Made by a program: the position numbers and the translations under genes. 64,000 nucleotides of DNA from Candidatus Heimdallarchaeota archaeon (GTDB taxonomy: Archaea > Asgardarchaeota > Heimdallarchaeia > JABLTI01), in the NCBI GenBank assembly GCA_019894765.1, contig JAGXNT010000095.1, positions 1 to 64,000 of the forward strand, read 5' to 3'. Position 1 is the stretch's first letter. Every line of letters begins with the position of its first letter. This document shows, in pieces, positions 18,491 to 26,738 of this stretch. The notes beneath the pieces are model-generated. The model saw nothing but the letters and a program-made list of their open reading frames with translations. It had not been told where the DNA came from and did no database searches.

Positions 18491-18955
18491 TCAGCAACAC
18501 TTACCTTTAGGCATGATGTAGACTAAATCACGAATTTGTTCAATAAATGGGCGGACCTCTTCTTGGAGCTTGTAAAATTTCCATTTTCCTTTCTTTTCAA
18601 AAGCAATTAATCCACCTTCTCTCAGGTTTCTTAAGTGATGGGAAATCAGTGTTTGATGTTCACTGAATGCGGACTCGAAATCACAATTACAAGCCCATTC
18701 TTTATTTAAGAGAATTAACAAAATTTTCAATCGAATTGGATTGGCAATGAGCTTCAATGTTGCTGCGAAATCATCTGCTTTCTCAAAAACATCAATTCCG
18801 GAGAGGTATTCCTTTCTATCTAGAGTTACACAGCAGATTTCTTTCAGATCAATTTTGTTAATTATTTCATCAAGATTTGGATCATCCTCTCTACCTTTTA
18901 CCATTACTATTTTGACTACTTTTTTCTCTTTTTTCTTTGTCTCTTCCAAACTCAT
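18491..18955 (-). CDS. ArsR-family metal(loid)-responsive regulator
   Basis: A 154-residue winged-helix protein. The ArsR core spans residues about 60-130 (LKLIANPIRLKILLILL, then the recognition helix with LISHHLRNLREGGLI and the wing KGKWKFYKL). Cysteines that could hold arsenite or a metal are ACNC near residue 84, ICC near residue 41 and the terminal GKCC. The N-terminal 55 residues are an extension not seen in small ArsR proteins. Its place next to an ArsM methyltransferase supports arsenic sensing. A small inverted repeat lies just upstream. Confidence 0.85.
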   Translation of the reverse strand: MSLEETKKKEKKVVKIVMVKGREDDPNLDEIINKIDLKEICCVTLDRKEYLSGIDVFEKADDFAATLKLIANPIRLKILLILLNKEWACNCDFESAFSEHQTLISHHLRNLREGGLIAFEKKGKWKFYKLQEEVRPFIEQIRDLVYIMPKGKCC

Positions 18956-18978
18956 TTGACCATATCCATTGCTAGATT

Positions 18979-18995
18979 TACATATTTATTATGTA
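18979..18995. promoter_or_regulatory. Inverted repeat upstream of arsR
   Basis: TACATA (18979-18984) and TATGTA (18990-18995) are separated by five bases, in the 61-bp gap upstream of the ArsR-family gene. ArsR proteins bind imperfect palindromes of this size. The arms are short and AT-rich, so chance is possible. Confidence 0.35.
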
Positions 18996-19016
18996 TTGCT
19001 TCTTTTTTATTTGTTA

Positions 19017-19826
19017 CTAGATTAATGAAAATCGTTGATTTGGGTAATCAAGTATTATTTTGTAGTTCCTAAGAAAGTTGTAACCAATAATTCCATTTTT
19101 TATCTTAGCAGCTTTTGGTGCGACATTATCTAAATCAGTAGCAATAATTTGCATATTTTCTTGAGTAGACATAGCTATGTTAAAAGCTTTAAGTAAAGCG
19201 ATTTCCATTTTAGCTTCACCGCCTACTCCTTTCACTATTCCAGGGAATGGTTGAGTTTCAAGCTGTAGTTTATCAGCTAATTGTTTTGTTATTACAGTTC
19301 CTCCAGCACCCGTATCTAAAACAAAATCAAAAGATTCAGATCCATTGATTTTTACTGGAACACCAATTAGATGTGAATCATTGATATAGACAAAATCATG
19401 CCACTCCACATCAGAATAATCATTTGATTGATTGTTCATATTCCAATCAAATAGTAATTTCTTCTGTGGATAATCTATCGTTAAAATATAATGCTTCAAA
19501 GTAGTAAAACCAATTGTACCGTCTACAGGTTGACCACATTTACCAAGTAATTTATCAAAATTGAGTACTAAAACATCTTCATTTTCATAGGTTTCATTAG
19601 CAATTCTCAATTCTTCTAATAAAGCGATTTTATGAGGAATACTAACGGATATATCTTCTACTTCCATGTCTAGTGTTTCAATACCTAATTTTTCTGCTAA
19701 ATTTTTTGATATCGAGGTTGCTTTAGCACCTGTATCTAAAATGAAATTGAAAGGTCCTTCCTTGTTCACATAAACATCTAGACGGATGTGATTTGATGAT
19801 TCATCAAGTTTGAAATTTACAGCCAT
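19017..19826 (-). CDS. Two-domain retropepsin-like aspartic protease
   Basis: A 269-residue soluble protein holding two retropepsin-like domains in one chain. Each has the active-site triplet: FILDTGAKATS (Asp31) and FVLDTGAGGTVIT (Asp171), 140 residues apart, each followed by an LAEKLGI or LADKLQL helix and a hydrophobic-Gly strand (TIGFTTL, IIGYNFL). A single-chain pair of DTG sites is the arrangement of pepsin-like enzymes, while retroviral-type enzymes are homodimers. No signal peptide is seen, so it acts in the cytoplasm. It lies between ArsM and ArsR; a link to arsenic is unproven. Peptidase activity is inferred from both DTG motifs. Confidence 0.8.
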   Translation of the reverse strand: MAVNFKLDESSNHIRLDVYVNKEGPFNFILDTGAKATSISKNLAEKLGIETLDMEVEDISVSIPHKIALLEELRIANETYENEDVLVLNFDKLLGKCGQPVDGTIGFTTLKHYILTIDYPQKKLLFDWNMNNQSNDYSDVEWHDFVYINDSHLIGVPVKINGSESFDFVLDTGAGGTVITKQLADKLQLETQPFPGIVKGVGGEAKMEIALLKAFNIAMSTQENMQIIATDLDNVAPKAAKIKNGIIGYNFLRNYKIILDYPNQRFSLI

Positions 19827-19862
19827 TAGTCATTACCACTTTAAAGATTTCAATTGTTTTTT

Positions 19863-20630
19863 TTAATTTGGTTTCTTTGCAGTAATAATGCCACTTTGCA
19901 TCGAATAGGTATTACCATCTTTCCATTTGATTCTGCCAGCATTTTTACTTTCAATATTTATTGAAATATCAACAAAACCTGCAGCTTTAATAGCTTCAGT
20001 ATAACCTTCAGCTGTTAAGGCTCCTGCAACACAACCACACAAAGCATCTTTGTCTTCTAACAAACTCTCAGGTAATTCTTGTTCTGCAATTATGTCAGCA
20101 TCAACAAGACGTCCACCAGGTTTTAGAATTCGAAAGGCTTCCTTGAAGACCTGGGTTTTGTCTGATGTAAGATTAATCACACAATTAGAAATCACTACAT
20201 CAGCAATATTATCTTCAAGTGGTACATTCTCAATGTCTCCTAATCTTACTTCTACATTTTCTAAAGACATATCTTTAGCTAATTTAGTTGCATAATCAAT
20301 CATTTCTGGAGTCATATCAATTCCAATAGCTTTTCCAGTTTGACCTGTTAGTTTAGCAGCTTCTGTTAGATCATGTCCTGGTCCACTACCAAAATCTACA
20401 ACAACATCTCCTTCTTCTATTCCAGCCTTACTGGCTAGATTACTAGAGGAACCAAAACTAGGAACTTTTATTACTTTTTTATCTGGCGATGTTGAGGTTT
20501 CACTTGAACAACAAGAATCAGCTTTTGATTCTGGTTCGGTTGTCACTGGAGAACAACAAGATTCTCCTTGAGTTGCATTTTCTAAAGCTTTCGCATAACT
20601 TTCTTTGATGACTTTTTTTGAATCAGCCAT
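19863..20630 (-). CDS. arsM: Arsenite S-adenosylmethionine methyltransferase
   Basis: A 255-residue class I methyltransferase. The SAM site is VVDFGSGPGHD (residues 77-87), with IGIDMTPEMI and RLGDIENVPL behind it. The arsenic-binding cysteines expected in ArsM are present: C150 in ISNCVINL and C198/C200 in ALCGCVAGAL, about 50 residues apart as in known enzymes. The N-terminus adds two Cys pairs (CC at 25-26 and 40-41) in a polar segment, likely extra metalloid ligands. Methylation of As(III) yields volatile or exported species. It heads a minus-strand run that includes ArsR, and a palindrome lies 22 bp upstream of the start. Confidence 0.9.
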   Translation of the reverse strand: MADSKKVIKESYAKALENATQGESCCSPVTTEPESKADSCCSSETSTSPDKKVIKVPSFGSSSNLASKAGIEEGDVVVDFGSGPGHDLTEAAKLTGQTGKAIGIDMTPEMIDYATKLAKDMSLENVEVRLGDIENVPLEDNIADVVISNCVINLTSDKTQVFKEAFRILKPGGRLVDADIIAEQELPESLLEDKDALCGCVAGALTAEGYTEAIKAAGFVDISINIESKNAGRIKWKDGNTYSMQSGIITAKKPN

Positions 20631-20652
20631 TTTATCACCTTAGTTGATAGTA

Positions 20653-20674
20653 TATATGAAATATTTTTCATATA
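20653..20674. promoter_or_regulatory. 22-bp inverted repeat upstream of arsM, candidate ArsR operator
   Basis: TATATGAAA (20653-20661) and TTTCATATA (20666-20674) are perfect 9-bp arms with a four-base spacer. A further half-site TTTCATA follows near 20682. The site lies 22-44 bp upstream of the arsM start, overlapping the expected promoter, as a repressor operator would. Confidence 0.6.
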
Positions 20675-20794
20675 AAAGATTTTTCATACGTACAATAATG
20701 TGTTTTAAGCACAAATAATGGAATAATAAAGTAAGAAAAATGATAATTATTATGATGATAAGTGATTCTACTGTTTTTCTAATTATCTAACAAA

Positions 20795-20804
20795 CATATA
20801 AAAC
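20795..20804 (+). promoter_or_regulatory. TATA box of the alpha/beta hydrolase gene
   Basis: CATATAAAAC is centred near 20799. A start site about 25 bp downstream would fall near 20825, after the first ATG at 20818, and so favours the later ATG at 20851. Confidence 0.5.
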
Positions 20805-20850
20805 CTATTAATACAAAATGAATTATTCACATCGCTTCATGGGTGTAAAA

Positions 20851-21813
20851 ATGGATAAGAATAATGATATCTTTAATTTAACAGAGGGGCAAGAAAAGAG
20901 AATAAGTTCTTTTCTCGAGAAAGGAAGAAGAGATACCCCATTATTTTGTGAAGAAGGTGTAAATGAAGAAATTTTTATCTCTGTTAAGGATGGAGAAGTG
21001 CGAGTTTTACACCACAAACCTGAGAAACAAACAACTAAACGACCAATCCTTTTTTTGCCAGGATTTGTAGCAGCACCATGGACTTGGAATGATTTTCATC
21101 GCTCACATCATGGGTTTGCTGAATATTACTATTTTGAAACTCGAGAAAAGAAATCTAGTAAAATGAACAGACACAGAAAAATCCAATTATCAATAAAGCA
21201 ATCAGCAGTGGATTTAGCAGATGTCATTGAGTATTTAGGATTAAACAAAATAGACTATGTGTTAGCATCTGCCAGTTACGGAGGTGGAGTGGTTTTTCAA
21301 GCATTAATTGATAAATTAATCAAACCACCTACTACTTATTCATTTGATCCAATTGCCGAGTGGATATATGTTTCTCCATTTATGAACGTCTTTATTCGGT
21401 TTACTCCGGGATTTATTTTGGGTCCTTTCAGAACAATATTTACCAAAATGTATCTAAGGAGAATGAAAAATCAATCGCAAAAAAACAGAATGATAGCTTT
21501 TGTGCAAGGCGGAGAACCTTGGAAATTCAAAAAAAGCACTCGACAAAACTTGAAGTGGGATATTCGAGAGGAATTATCAGAAATTGACACAGAGCTATTC
21601 ATAGCCCATGGACCTTTAGACAAATATCATCCTAGAATGGCGTACTATAATTTTACAAAAGCTATTCCAAAAGGCAGATTTGTTTTTATGAATACTACAG
21701 ATGAAGATCGAGAGTTGTTAGCAGGGGTTATTGCTACTGAATTTGCTAAAATAACGAAGGAAGATGGATTGCCAAAGAGCTTAAAGCAGTTTGAAATTAA
21801 GATTGATCGATAG
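20851..21813 (+). CDS. Alpha/beta-hydrolase fold protein
   Basis: A protein of about 320 residues with an alpha/beta-hydrolase fold: oxyanion-hole strand PILFLPGFVAAPWTWNDF, nucleophile elbow ASASYGGG (the second Ser), and a late Asp/His pair in IAHGPLDKYHP. The nearest function is esterase or lipase, but no substrate can be named. I start at ATG 20851 because GGTG lies five bases before it and the TATA box at 20795-20804 would place the transcript start after the ATG at 20818, which would add 11 residues. The gene converges on the CbiX-like gene with a 3-bp gap. Confidence 0.75.
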   Translation: MDKNNDIFNLTEGQEKRISSFLEKGRRDTPLFCEEGVNEEIFISVKDGEVRVLHHKPEKQTTKRPILFLPGFVAAPWTWNDFHRSHHGFAEYYYFETREKKSSKMNRHRKIQLSIKQSAVDLADVIEYLGLNKIDYVLASASYGGGVVFQALIDKLIKPPTTYSFDPIAEWIYVSPFMNVFIRFTPGFILGPFRTIFTKMYLRRMKNQSQKNRMIAFVQGGEPWKFKKSTRQNLKWDIREELSEIDTELFIAHGPLDKYHPRMAYYNFTKAIPKGRFVFMNTTDEDRELLAGVIATEFAKITKEDGLPKSLKQFEIKIDR

Positions 21814-21816
21814 ATC

Positions 21817-22350
21817 CTATGTTACATTCTTCATAATATGGTTTCCAATGAACTCTGCAACATCAGCTATATCATATGGCCACACATAAGTTATTTCCAC
21901 ATCAGGATACTTTTGAGCTATTTCATCAATCGCTTCTGGAATATCTATTTCTTGGTGCCCCCCACCAGGAGTAACCATAGTCGTTGTTACATAGATTTTT
22001 TTAGGGTTTAATTTTAAAGCTTCTAATAAAGCATCTTGGATAGTTGGGTTACAGAATTCATTAAATCCAACAAAAGTTTTTACTCCAGTAACTTTCTCAA
22101 TGTTTTTTCCAATTTCAATACCACTTGTATAATAAGGATCATTCTCTGCTGTTCGAGGCCAGTTTTTCATTTTATGTTCAATAGCATCTGCTCTTTTCTT
22201 TGTTACCGCATCAATACAATAAGGATCATGCTCAACTTGAAGATGTACACCATAGAAGAAAGCCATTTCATCCCCAGGAAAATCTGTTGGAGGTGAACCA
22301 TGCATCGCTAAAACTATTTTAATCTCTTCTTTGTTTAATGACGAATTCAT
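21817..22350 (-). CDS. CbiX/ferrochelatase-like protein
   Basis: A 177-residue class II chelatase-like protein. The opening AMHGSPPTDFPGDE holds the conserved His of the chelatase family, GFNEFCNPTIQDALLEAL is the strand-helix seen in CbiX/SirB, and TTTMVTPGGGHQEIDIPEAI carries the second conserved His. CbiX inserts cobalt or nickel into sirohydrochlorin as a homodimer of such half-size units. It could serve B12 or F430-like cofactors, or another metal; no other tetrapyrrole genes are close. The radical SAM protein at 1.6 kb is a B12 user, but not neighbouring. Confidence 0.75.
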   Translation of the reverse strand: MNSSLNKEEIKIVLAMHGSPPTDFPGDEMAFFYGVHLQVEHDPYCIDAVTKKRADAIEHKMKNWPRTAENDPYYTSGIEIGKNIEKVTGVKTFVGFNEFCNPTIQDALLEALKLNPKKIYVTTTMVTPGGGHQEIDIPEAIDEIAQKYPDVEITYVWPYDIADVAEFIGNHIMKNVT

Positions 22351-22439
22351 AATTTATCCACAAGTATCAGACATTCATAATCAAATTAAATTATTCTGTT
22401 TAGAAAATAAAAAAAGTAGAAAAAGAATAAAATCAAGTT

Positions 22440-23813
22440 TTATTCTTTCTGAGAACCTGAGATTGCGAATGAAGGTAATTTCATAGGTGGAACTTTTGCT
22501 TGTGTATCATTTAGGTCAGAGTATTTGCCTATTAGGTCAATGTTGGCAAAGAATCGAAGAACGCTATCTGTGTAGCGAAGAGTTCGCAATGGATATTGGA
22601 TTTCACCATCTTTGACAAGCCAAGCACCATCTCGAGTTAAACCTGTAAAGATTCCTTTAGTAGGATTTACAGCATTTTGGTAATGGAAATGAGTGATGAG
22701 TAGCCCATTCTTTGTTTCAGCAATCATCTCATCAAGGTTTGAATTGCCTTCTCCAATGAGTATGTTTCCTGGAAACGGCATTGATTGACCTCTAAATTTG
22801 GCGTTGTGTCCAGTGCTTTTGACACCGTCTTTATCCGCAGTCAATGTGTCATAAGCTAAATTCATTGCTACACCATTAGTGATCATATCTAGCTTTGATT
22901 TAGGATAACCTTCGTCATCATAGAATCCTCGATAAACTAAACGCTTATCGAAACCATCATCCCAAAGATTAAGTTTTTCGTCGAATAATTTTTCACCGAT
23001 TTTATCTCGTAAGAAGCTAACATAATCCTGATACATCATGGCACTAAAACCAAAATAACTCATGAAAAACATAAGACCGCCTACTGCAGCTGGTTCAAGG
23101 ATTACTTCATAATTCCCTGGGTCAACATATTTCATGCCAAAACCATCTGCGGCTTTCTTGGCTGCTTTTTCAGCAACAGTTTTGATTTGTAACTGAGTGA
23201 AATCGTTTTGATTATCAGAAGACCAACCAGCAGTTTGTTCCTTTCCATCTTCAGCTAAAACAGTGAGATTGATATTGCTACCAGTTGCTGCACCGTAAAC
23301 TTCCACACCTAGGGAGTTCATGATTGCTTCTTCATATAATCCATGAGAAATTGCTCCAGCAACAGCATTAACTCGCTTATCAATAGCATGAGCAGAATCA
23401 ATAGCAAGAGTAGCATATTCGGCTCGTGACTCAGGAGTAGCGTCAATAGTATTCTTAGAAACTAATTCACTTAAAGGAATTTCATTGTACTTTTGTTTTT
23501 CAGGCAAGGATTTGAAGTCTTTGTTTTCAGGAGATATTTTAGCCACTTTGACTGCATCAGCAACTGCTTGCTTGAGAGAAGCATTATCAAAAGTTTCTAC
23601 AGTTGTAGAGCCTTTTTGTTTACCAAAGTAGACAATGGTTCTTACATTGAAATGGTTTTCAGCAACATTTTGATCAATAATGCTGTTAGCTAGACGAGTA
23701 AGTGCAGTTGTTCTTTTACCAATTCTGACTTCAGTTTGTGTTGCACCAAGCTTTTCAGCTTCTTTGAGTAAAACTTGGCATTTCTCTAAAAGTAATTCTT
23801 TATTGTACTCCAT
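22440..23813 (-). CDS. tldE: TldE/PmbA, partner subunit of the TldD/TldE protease
   Basis: A 457-residue PmbA/TldE-type protein, similar over its length to the TldD encoded upstream but without a metal-binding HExxxH. Recognisable segments include QAVADAVKVAKIS and GNILIGEGN near the C-terminal barrel and an LTRDGAW loop. In known pairs TldE is the inactive half of a heterodimer that degrades unfolded peptides or trims natural-product precursors. Its ATG lies inside the end of tldD (14-bp overlap), so the subunits are translationally coupled. Confidence 0.9.
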   Translation of the reverse strand: MEYNKELLLEKCQVLLKEAEKLGATQTEVRIGKRTTALTRLANSIIDQNVAENHFNVRTIVYFGKQKGSTTVETFDNASLKQAVADAVKVAKISPENKDFKSLPEKQKYNEIPLSELVSKNTIDATPESRAEYATLAIDSAHAIDKRVNAVAGAISHGLYEEAIMNSLGVEVYGAATGSNINLTVLAEDGKEQTAGWSSDNQNDFTQLQIKTVAEKAAKKAADGFGMKYVDPGNYEVILEPAAVGGLMFFMSYFGFSAMMYQDYVSFLRDKIGEKLFDEKLNLWDDGFDKRLVYRGFYDDEGYPKSKLDMITNGVAMNLAYDTLTADKDGVKSTGHNAKFRGQSMPFPGNILIGEGNSNLDEMIAETKNGLLITHFHYQNAVNPTKGIFTGLTRDGAWLVKDGEIQYPLRTLRYTDSVLRFFANIDLIGKYSDLNDTQAKVPPMKLPSFAISGSQKE

Positions 23814-25278
23814 CGGTATCAGTCGCCTCCTTAGTTACACCAACACGAATATTATGGAATCGTGCTGTACCACAACCGTGGCCTACATACATGACCTGTC
23901 CCGGTTGACCTTTTCCGCAGTTGGGTGTTCCCAACAATTTCCAATCATCCTTTGAGTGGGCATCCATGCTTCCCCAGAATTCTGGAGTGATTGCTGTATA
24001 AGTTGGACTTTTTATGATATTGCCAATTTCGCCATTAACAATCTCCCAAGCAATTTCTGTTCCGAATTGGAAGTTTAGTCTTTTATCATCAATACTCCAA
24101 CTTCTATTGGTGGACATTAGAATTCCTTTCTTGGTATCAGCGATTATTTCATCGCGTTTCCAATCTCCTGGTTCAAGATTAATGTTAACCATTCTTACCA
24201 GTGGTAGCTTTTGTGGGTCATCTGCTCGCATTCCAGATGAGCTATGCTCTAAGCCTATTATTGCTGCAGTTTCCCTTGAGCTTTGATAGCCAACGAAAAG
24301 ACCTTCTCTTATCAGGTCAACTTTTCTAGCTTTTACTCCTTCATCATCATACCCATATGTTCCTAGACCGGCTGGTGATGTCGAGTCTGCTACAAAGTTT
24401 ACATGTTCACTACCATATTGCAATTTGCCTAGTAAATCGGGAGTCATGAAACTCGTCCCCGCGAATGCTGCTTCTGTTCCTAATACTCTATCTAATTCTG
24501 TAGGATGACCACAGCTTTCATGAATTTGTAACATCAACTGATGCCCATCTATTAGAAGTGTTGTCTTCTCAGTTGGACATGCTTTTGCTTCTGTTAAGGC
24601 AATTGCTTCATTAGCAGTTTTTTCAACATTCTCTAGTAGATTTAAGCTTTCAAAATACTCGTATCCTTCAGCCGAGAAATTTCCTCTAAAAGATCCTGGG
24701 AATGATCTTCTTTGTGGTTGTGTTCCAGGACTTATTGCAGTACATGCCATTCCCCCACCACAAAAGGTGATTTGTTGTTTTATGTATGCTCCTTCTGTAC
24801 TTGCAAAGATTTTATCCTCTCTATGACCACGATAATCGGATTGAGACATTTTTATAACTTCAGGATTGACTTCTCTCATCCTCTTATCTGCATCAACCAA
24901 AATTTCGATTTTATCCTCTGTTGGCACAGAGAACGGATCTTTCTTGAAGGGTGTCTTATAAGTATCTTCAACCGCTTTTTCATCCACAAATTCAATAGGC
25001 TTCTTTCTTGTTGCACCAGAAGCTTTCCCTATTCTTACAGCAAGTTTTGCTACTCGCTTTATTTCGTCTGCAGTGAGCTCATATGAACCAGCGAACCCTA
25101 ATCCGCCGTTAGCAATAGTTCTAATGCCAAACCCTTTTGTTGTTCTAAGGTTCAGCGATTCAATATTTCCTCGTTTAATTGCAATGTCTTCGCCTGTTAT
25201 AGTAACAATACGAATATCCGCGTAAGTAGCACCTTCTTTACTGCAAGTCTCCAAGGCTATTTGTGTGAGATCTCGCAT
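23800..25278 (-). CDS. tldD: TldD metalloprotease subunit
   Basis: A 492-residue TldD protein with the zinc motif HESCGH in LMLQIHESCGHPTELDR (about residues 248-264) and the third-ligand region near the C-terminal Cys-rich segment LLGTPNCGKGQPGQVMYVGHGCG. It forms the active half of the TldD/TldE heterodimer, which encloses its site and hydrolyses small unfolded peptides. GGTG stands 10 bases before the ATG. It is first in a two-gene operon. Confidence 0.92.
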   Translation of the reverse strand: MRDLTQIALETCSKEGATYADIRIVTITGEDIAIKRGNIESLNLRTTKGFGIRTIANGGLGFAGSYELTADEIKRVAKLAVRIGKASGATRKKPIEFVDEKAVEDTYKTPFKKDPFSVPTEDKIEILVDADKRMREVNPEVIKMSQSDYRGHREDKIFASTEGAYIKQQITFCGGGMACTAISPGTQPQRRSFPGSFRGNFSAEGYEYFESLNLLENVEKTANEAIALTEAKACPTEKTTLLIDGHQLMLQIHESCGHPTELDRVLGTEAAFAGTSFMTPDLLGKLQYGSEHVNFVADSTSPAGLGTYGYDDEGVKARKVDLIREGLFVGYQSSRETAAIIGLEHSSSGMRADDPQKLPLVRMVNINLEPGDWKRDEIIADTKKGILMSTNRSWSIDDKRLNFQFGTEIAWEIVNGEIGNIIKSPTYTAITPEFWGSMDAHSKDDWKLLGTPNCGKGQPGQVMYVGHGCGTARFHNIRVGVTKEATDTDGVQ

Positions 25279-25631
25279 ATTAGAATTACACCATGCTAGT
25301 TTATCTACTTGAATTTATTATTCTTTCTAAGACTCTTGAACGTTCAATTATGTATGAATGGATTAGTTGTACAATGCTTATTCTTCAGAATTGAGAGAAA
25401 TCACAATCGGTATACTTTGTTTTTCAACCCATATATAAAAAATATAAGGAAAACGTATGATTAAACCCAAACTATACGCATTTTGAACCTATTTTTACCC
25501 TACTACAACCATTGTCAAAGATTGTTAAAAATCAACTTCATACTATAACAATTATAGAAAACAATGAGCAGTTACCTGAATCTATAACGGTTTTGCTCAT
25601 GGTTTCACTAAGCAAAAAAAAGTGATTAAAA
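25279..25631. other. 353-bp intergenic region with one inverted repeat
   Basis: Divergent promoter region between tldD and the surface-protein gene. It is very AT-rich. The only structure I can support is ATGAGCA (25564-25570) against TGCTCAT (25594-25600), a 7-bp inverted repeat with a 23-base spacer, 32 bp before the ATG at 25632. It could be an operator or a 5' leader hairpin. No tRNA or small ORF is evident. Confidence 0.4.
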
Positions 25632-26618
25632 ATGAAATCGTTGAAAAAATCAATTATTGGTATTTCACTCATTGGTTTATTTCTCCTTACACTTGGCAGT
25701 CAATTAGTTGCCGGGGAAACTGAAGAAATCAGTGTTAGTGAAAATTTGGGCGCCATTACTGTTAGTACAGAGTACCTCACTGTCAAAATTATCCCTACTC
25801 AAGCTCATCTTATGTGGTGGTATGGCAATAAAACTGATGCCGATGAAATATATAAGCTCCAATTAGTTAAGATTCGTGAATTCGTGGGTGCTGACGAAGT
25901 TCTCGATGATCAAACTGAGCTTGGCGGTCTTTCTTACAATCTTATAACCGGAGCATGGGTTTCCGACATAGTTGAAGGTGATGATGAAGTTACCATAACA
26001 TTAAGTTTGGAAGGTCTTGCAAATGGAGCTGATGTGTATTTAATCATGCATATTTACACTCTCGACGTTCCTGTTGAGGGTACTGATCAAGTTACAGATG
26101 CACTAACCGAAGTAAAATTCGATATTATTGTAGATAACTGGGATTTCTCTCCAGCAGCTCAAGGAATTGCAATTCAAACCTACCTTACTGAGATTCAACA
26201 CAGACACAGAGTTCGCGTAAGAAATGGTACTGTTGCTGAAAATGGTAATACTACAAGAACTATGCAATTCGAAAGTGAAGATCTTGGTGATAAAGTTGTA
26301 GCTTATGCTGAATGGACAAATTTTGCTAACGTTTACAATGATACAGATGACTTGGTTGAAACTATTGTCGTAGGAACAACCTATTTTGAAGACCCTGGTA
26401 CGCCGCCAACTGATGTTCCTGGTTTTGCAGAAGGATTAGGTCATTTATGGATCACCTATCCAAATTATGGTGATGATTACAAAATGGTTCATGACCCAAC
26501 CATCGGTATTAACGAGGATGCATTTACAAACAATTTAGGACTCTATTTAGGCACTATTCTTGGTGGCTTAACTCTAGTATCGATAATTGCAATAGTTATT
26601 GTAAGACGCAGAAAATAA
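25632..26618 (+). CDS. Membrane-anchored surface protein, function unknown
   Basis: A 328-residue type I membrane protein. Residues about 5-27 form a signal peptide (IIGISLIGLFLLTLGSQLVAG), the body is a beta-rich ectodomain, and residues about 302-324 form one membrane helix followed by the basic stop RRRK. At least four N-glycosylation sequons are visible (NKT, NGT, NTT, NDT), as expected for an archaeal cell-surface protein. I do not recognise the ectodomain. GTGAT precedes the ATG by five bases. It is followed by an M42 peptidase with a 120-bp gap and is probably transcribed alone. Confidence 0.75.
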   Translation: MKSLKKSIIGISLIGLFLLTLGSQLVAGETEEISVSENLGAITVSTEYLTVKIIPTQAHLMWWYGNKTDADEIYKLQLVKIREFVGADEVLDDQTELGGLSYNLITGAWVSDIVEGDDEVTITLSLEGLANGADVYLIMHIYTLDVPVEGTDQVTDALTEVKFDIIVDNWDFSPAAQGIAIQTYLTEIQHRHRVRVRNGTVAENGNTTRTMQFESEDLGDKVVAYAEWTNFANVYNDTDDLVETIVVGTTYFEDPGTPPTDVPGFAEGLGHLWITYPNYGDDYKMVHDPTIGINEDAFTNNLGLYLGTILGGLTLVSIIAIVIVRRRK

Positions 26619-26738
26619 TTTCTTGAAACATAGGAAACAAACCTTTTTGTTTCCATTTTTTCTCTTTTTTTAATTCTATTTTCTTTCATTTTAACAAAGC
26701 TTTTAGTTGTAGATATTTTAGAAGAATTGGTGATTAAT

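Noticed and set aside
20818..20850. ATG 20818 as start of the alpha/beta hydrolase
   Set aside because: The TATA box is only about 19 bp upstream, so the transcript would start after it; GGTG five bases before ATG 20851 fits better.
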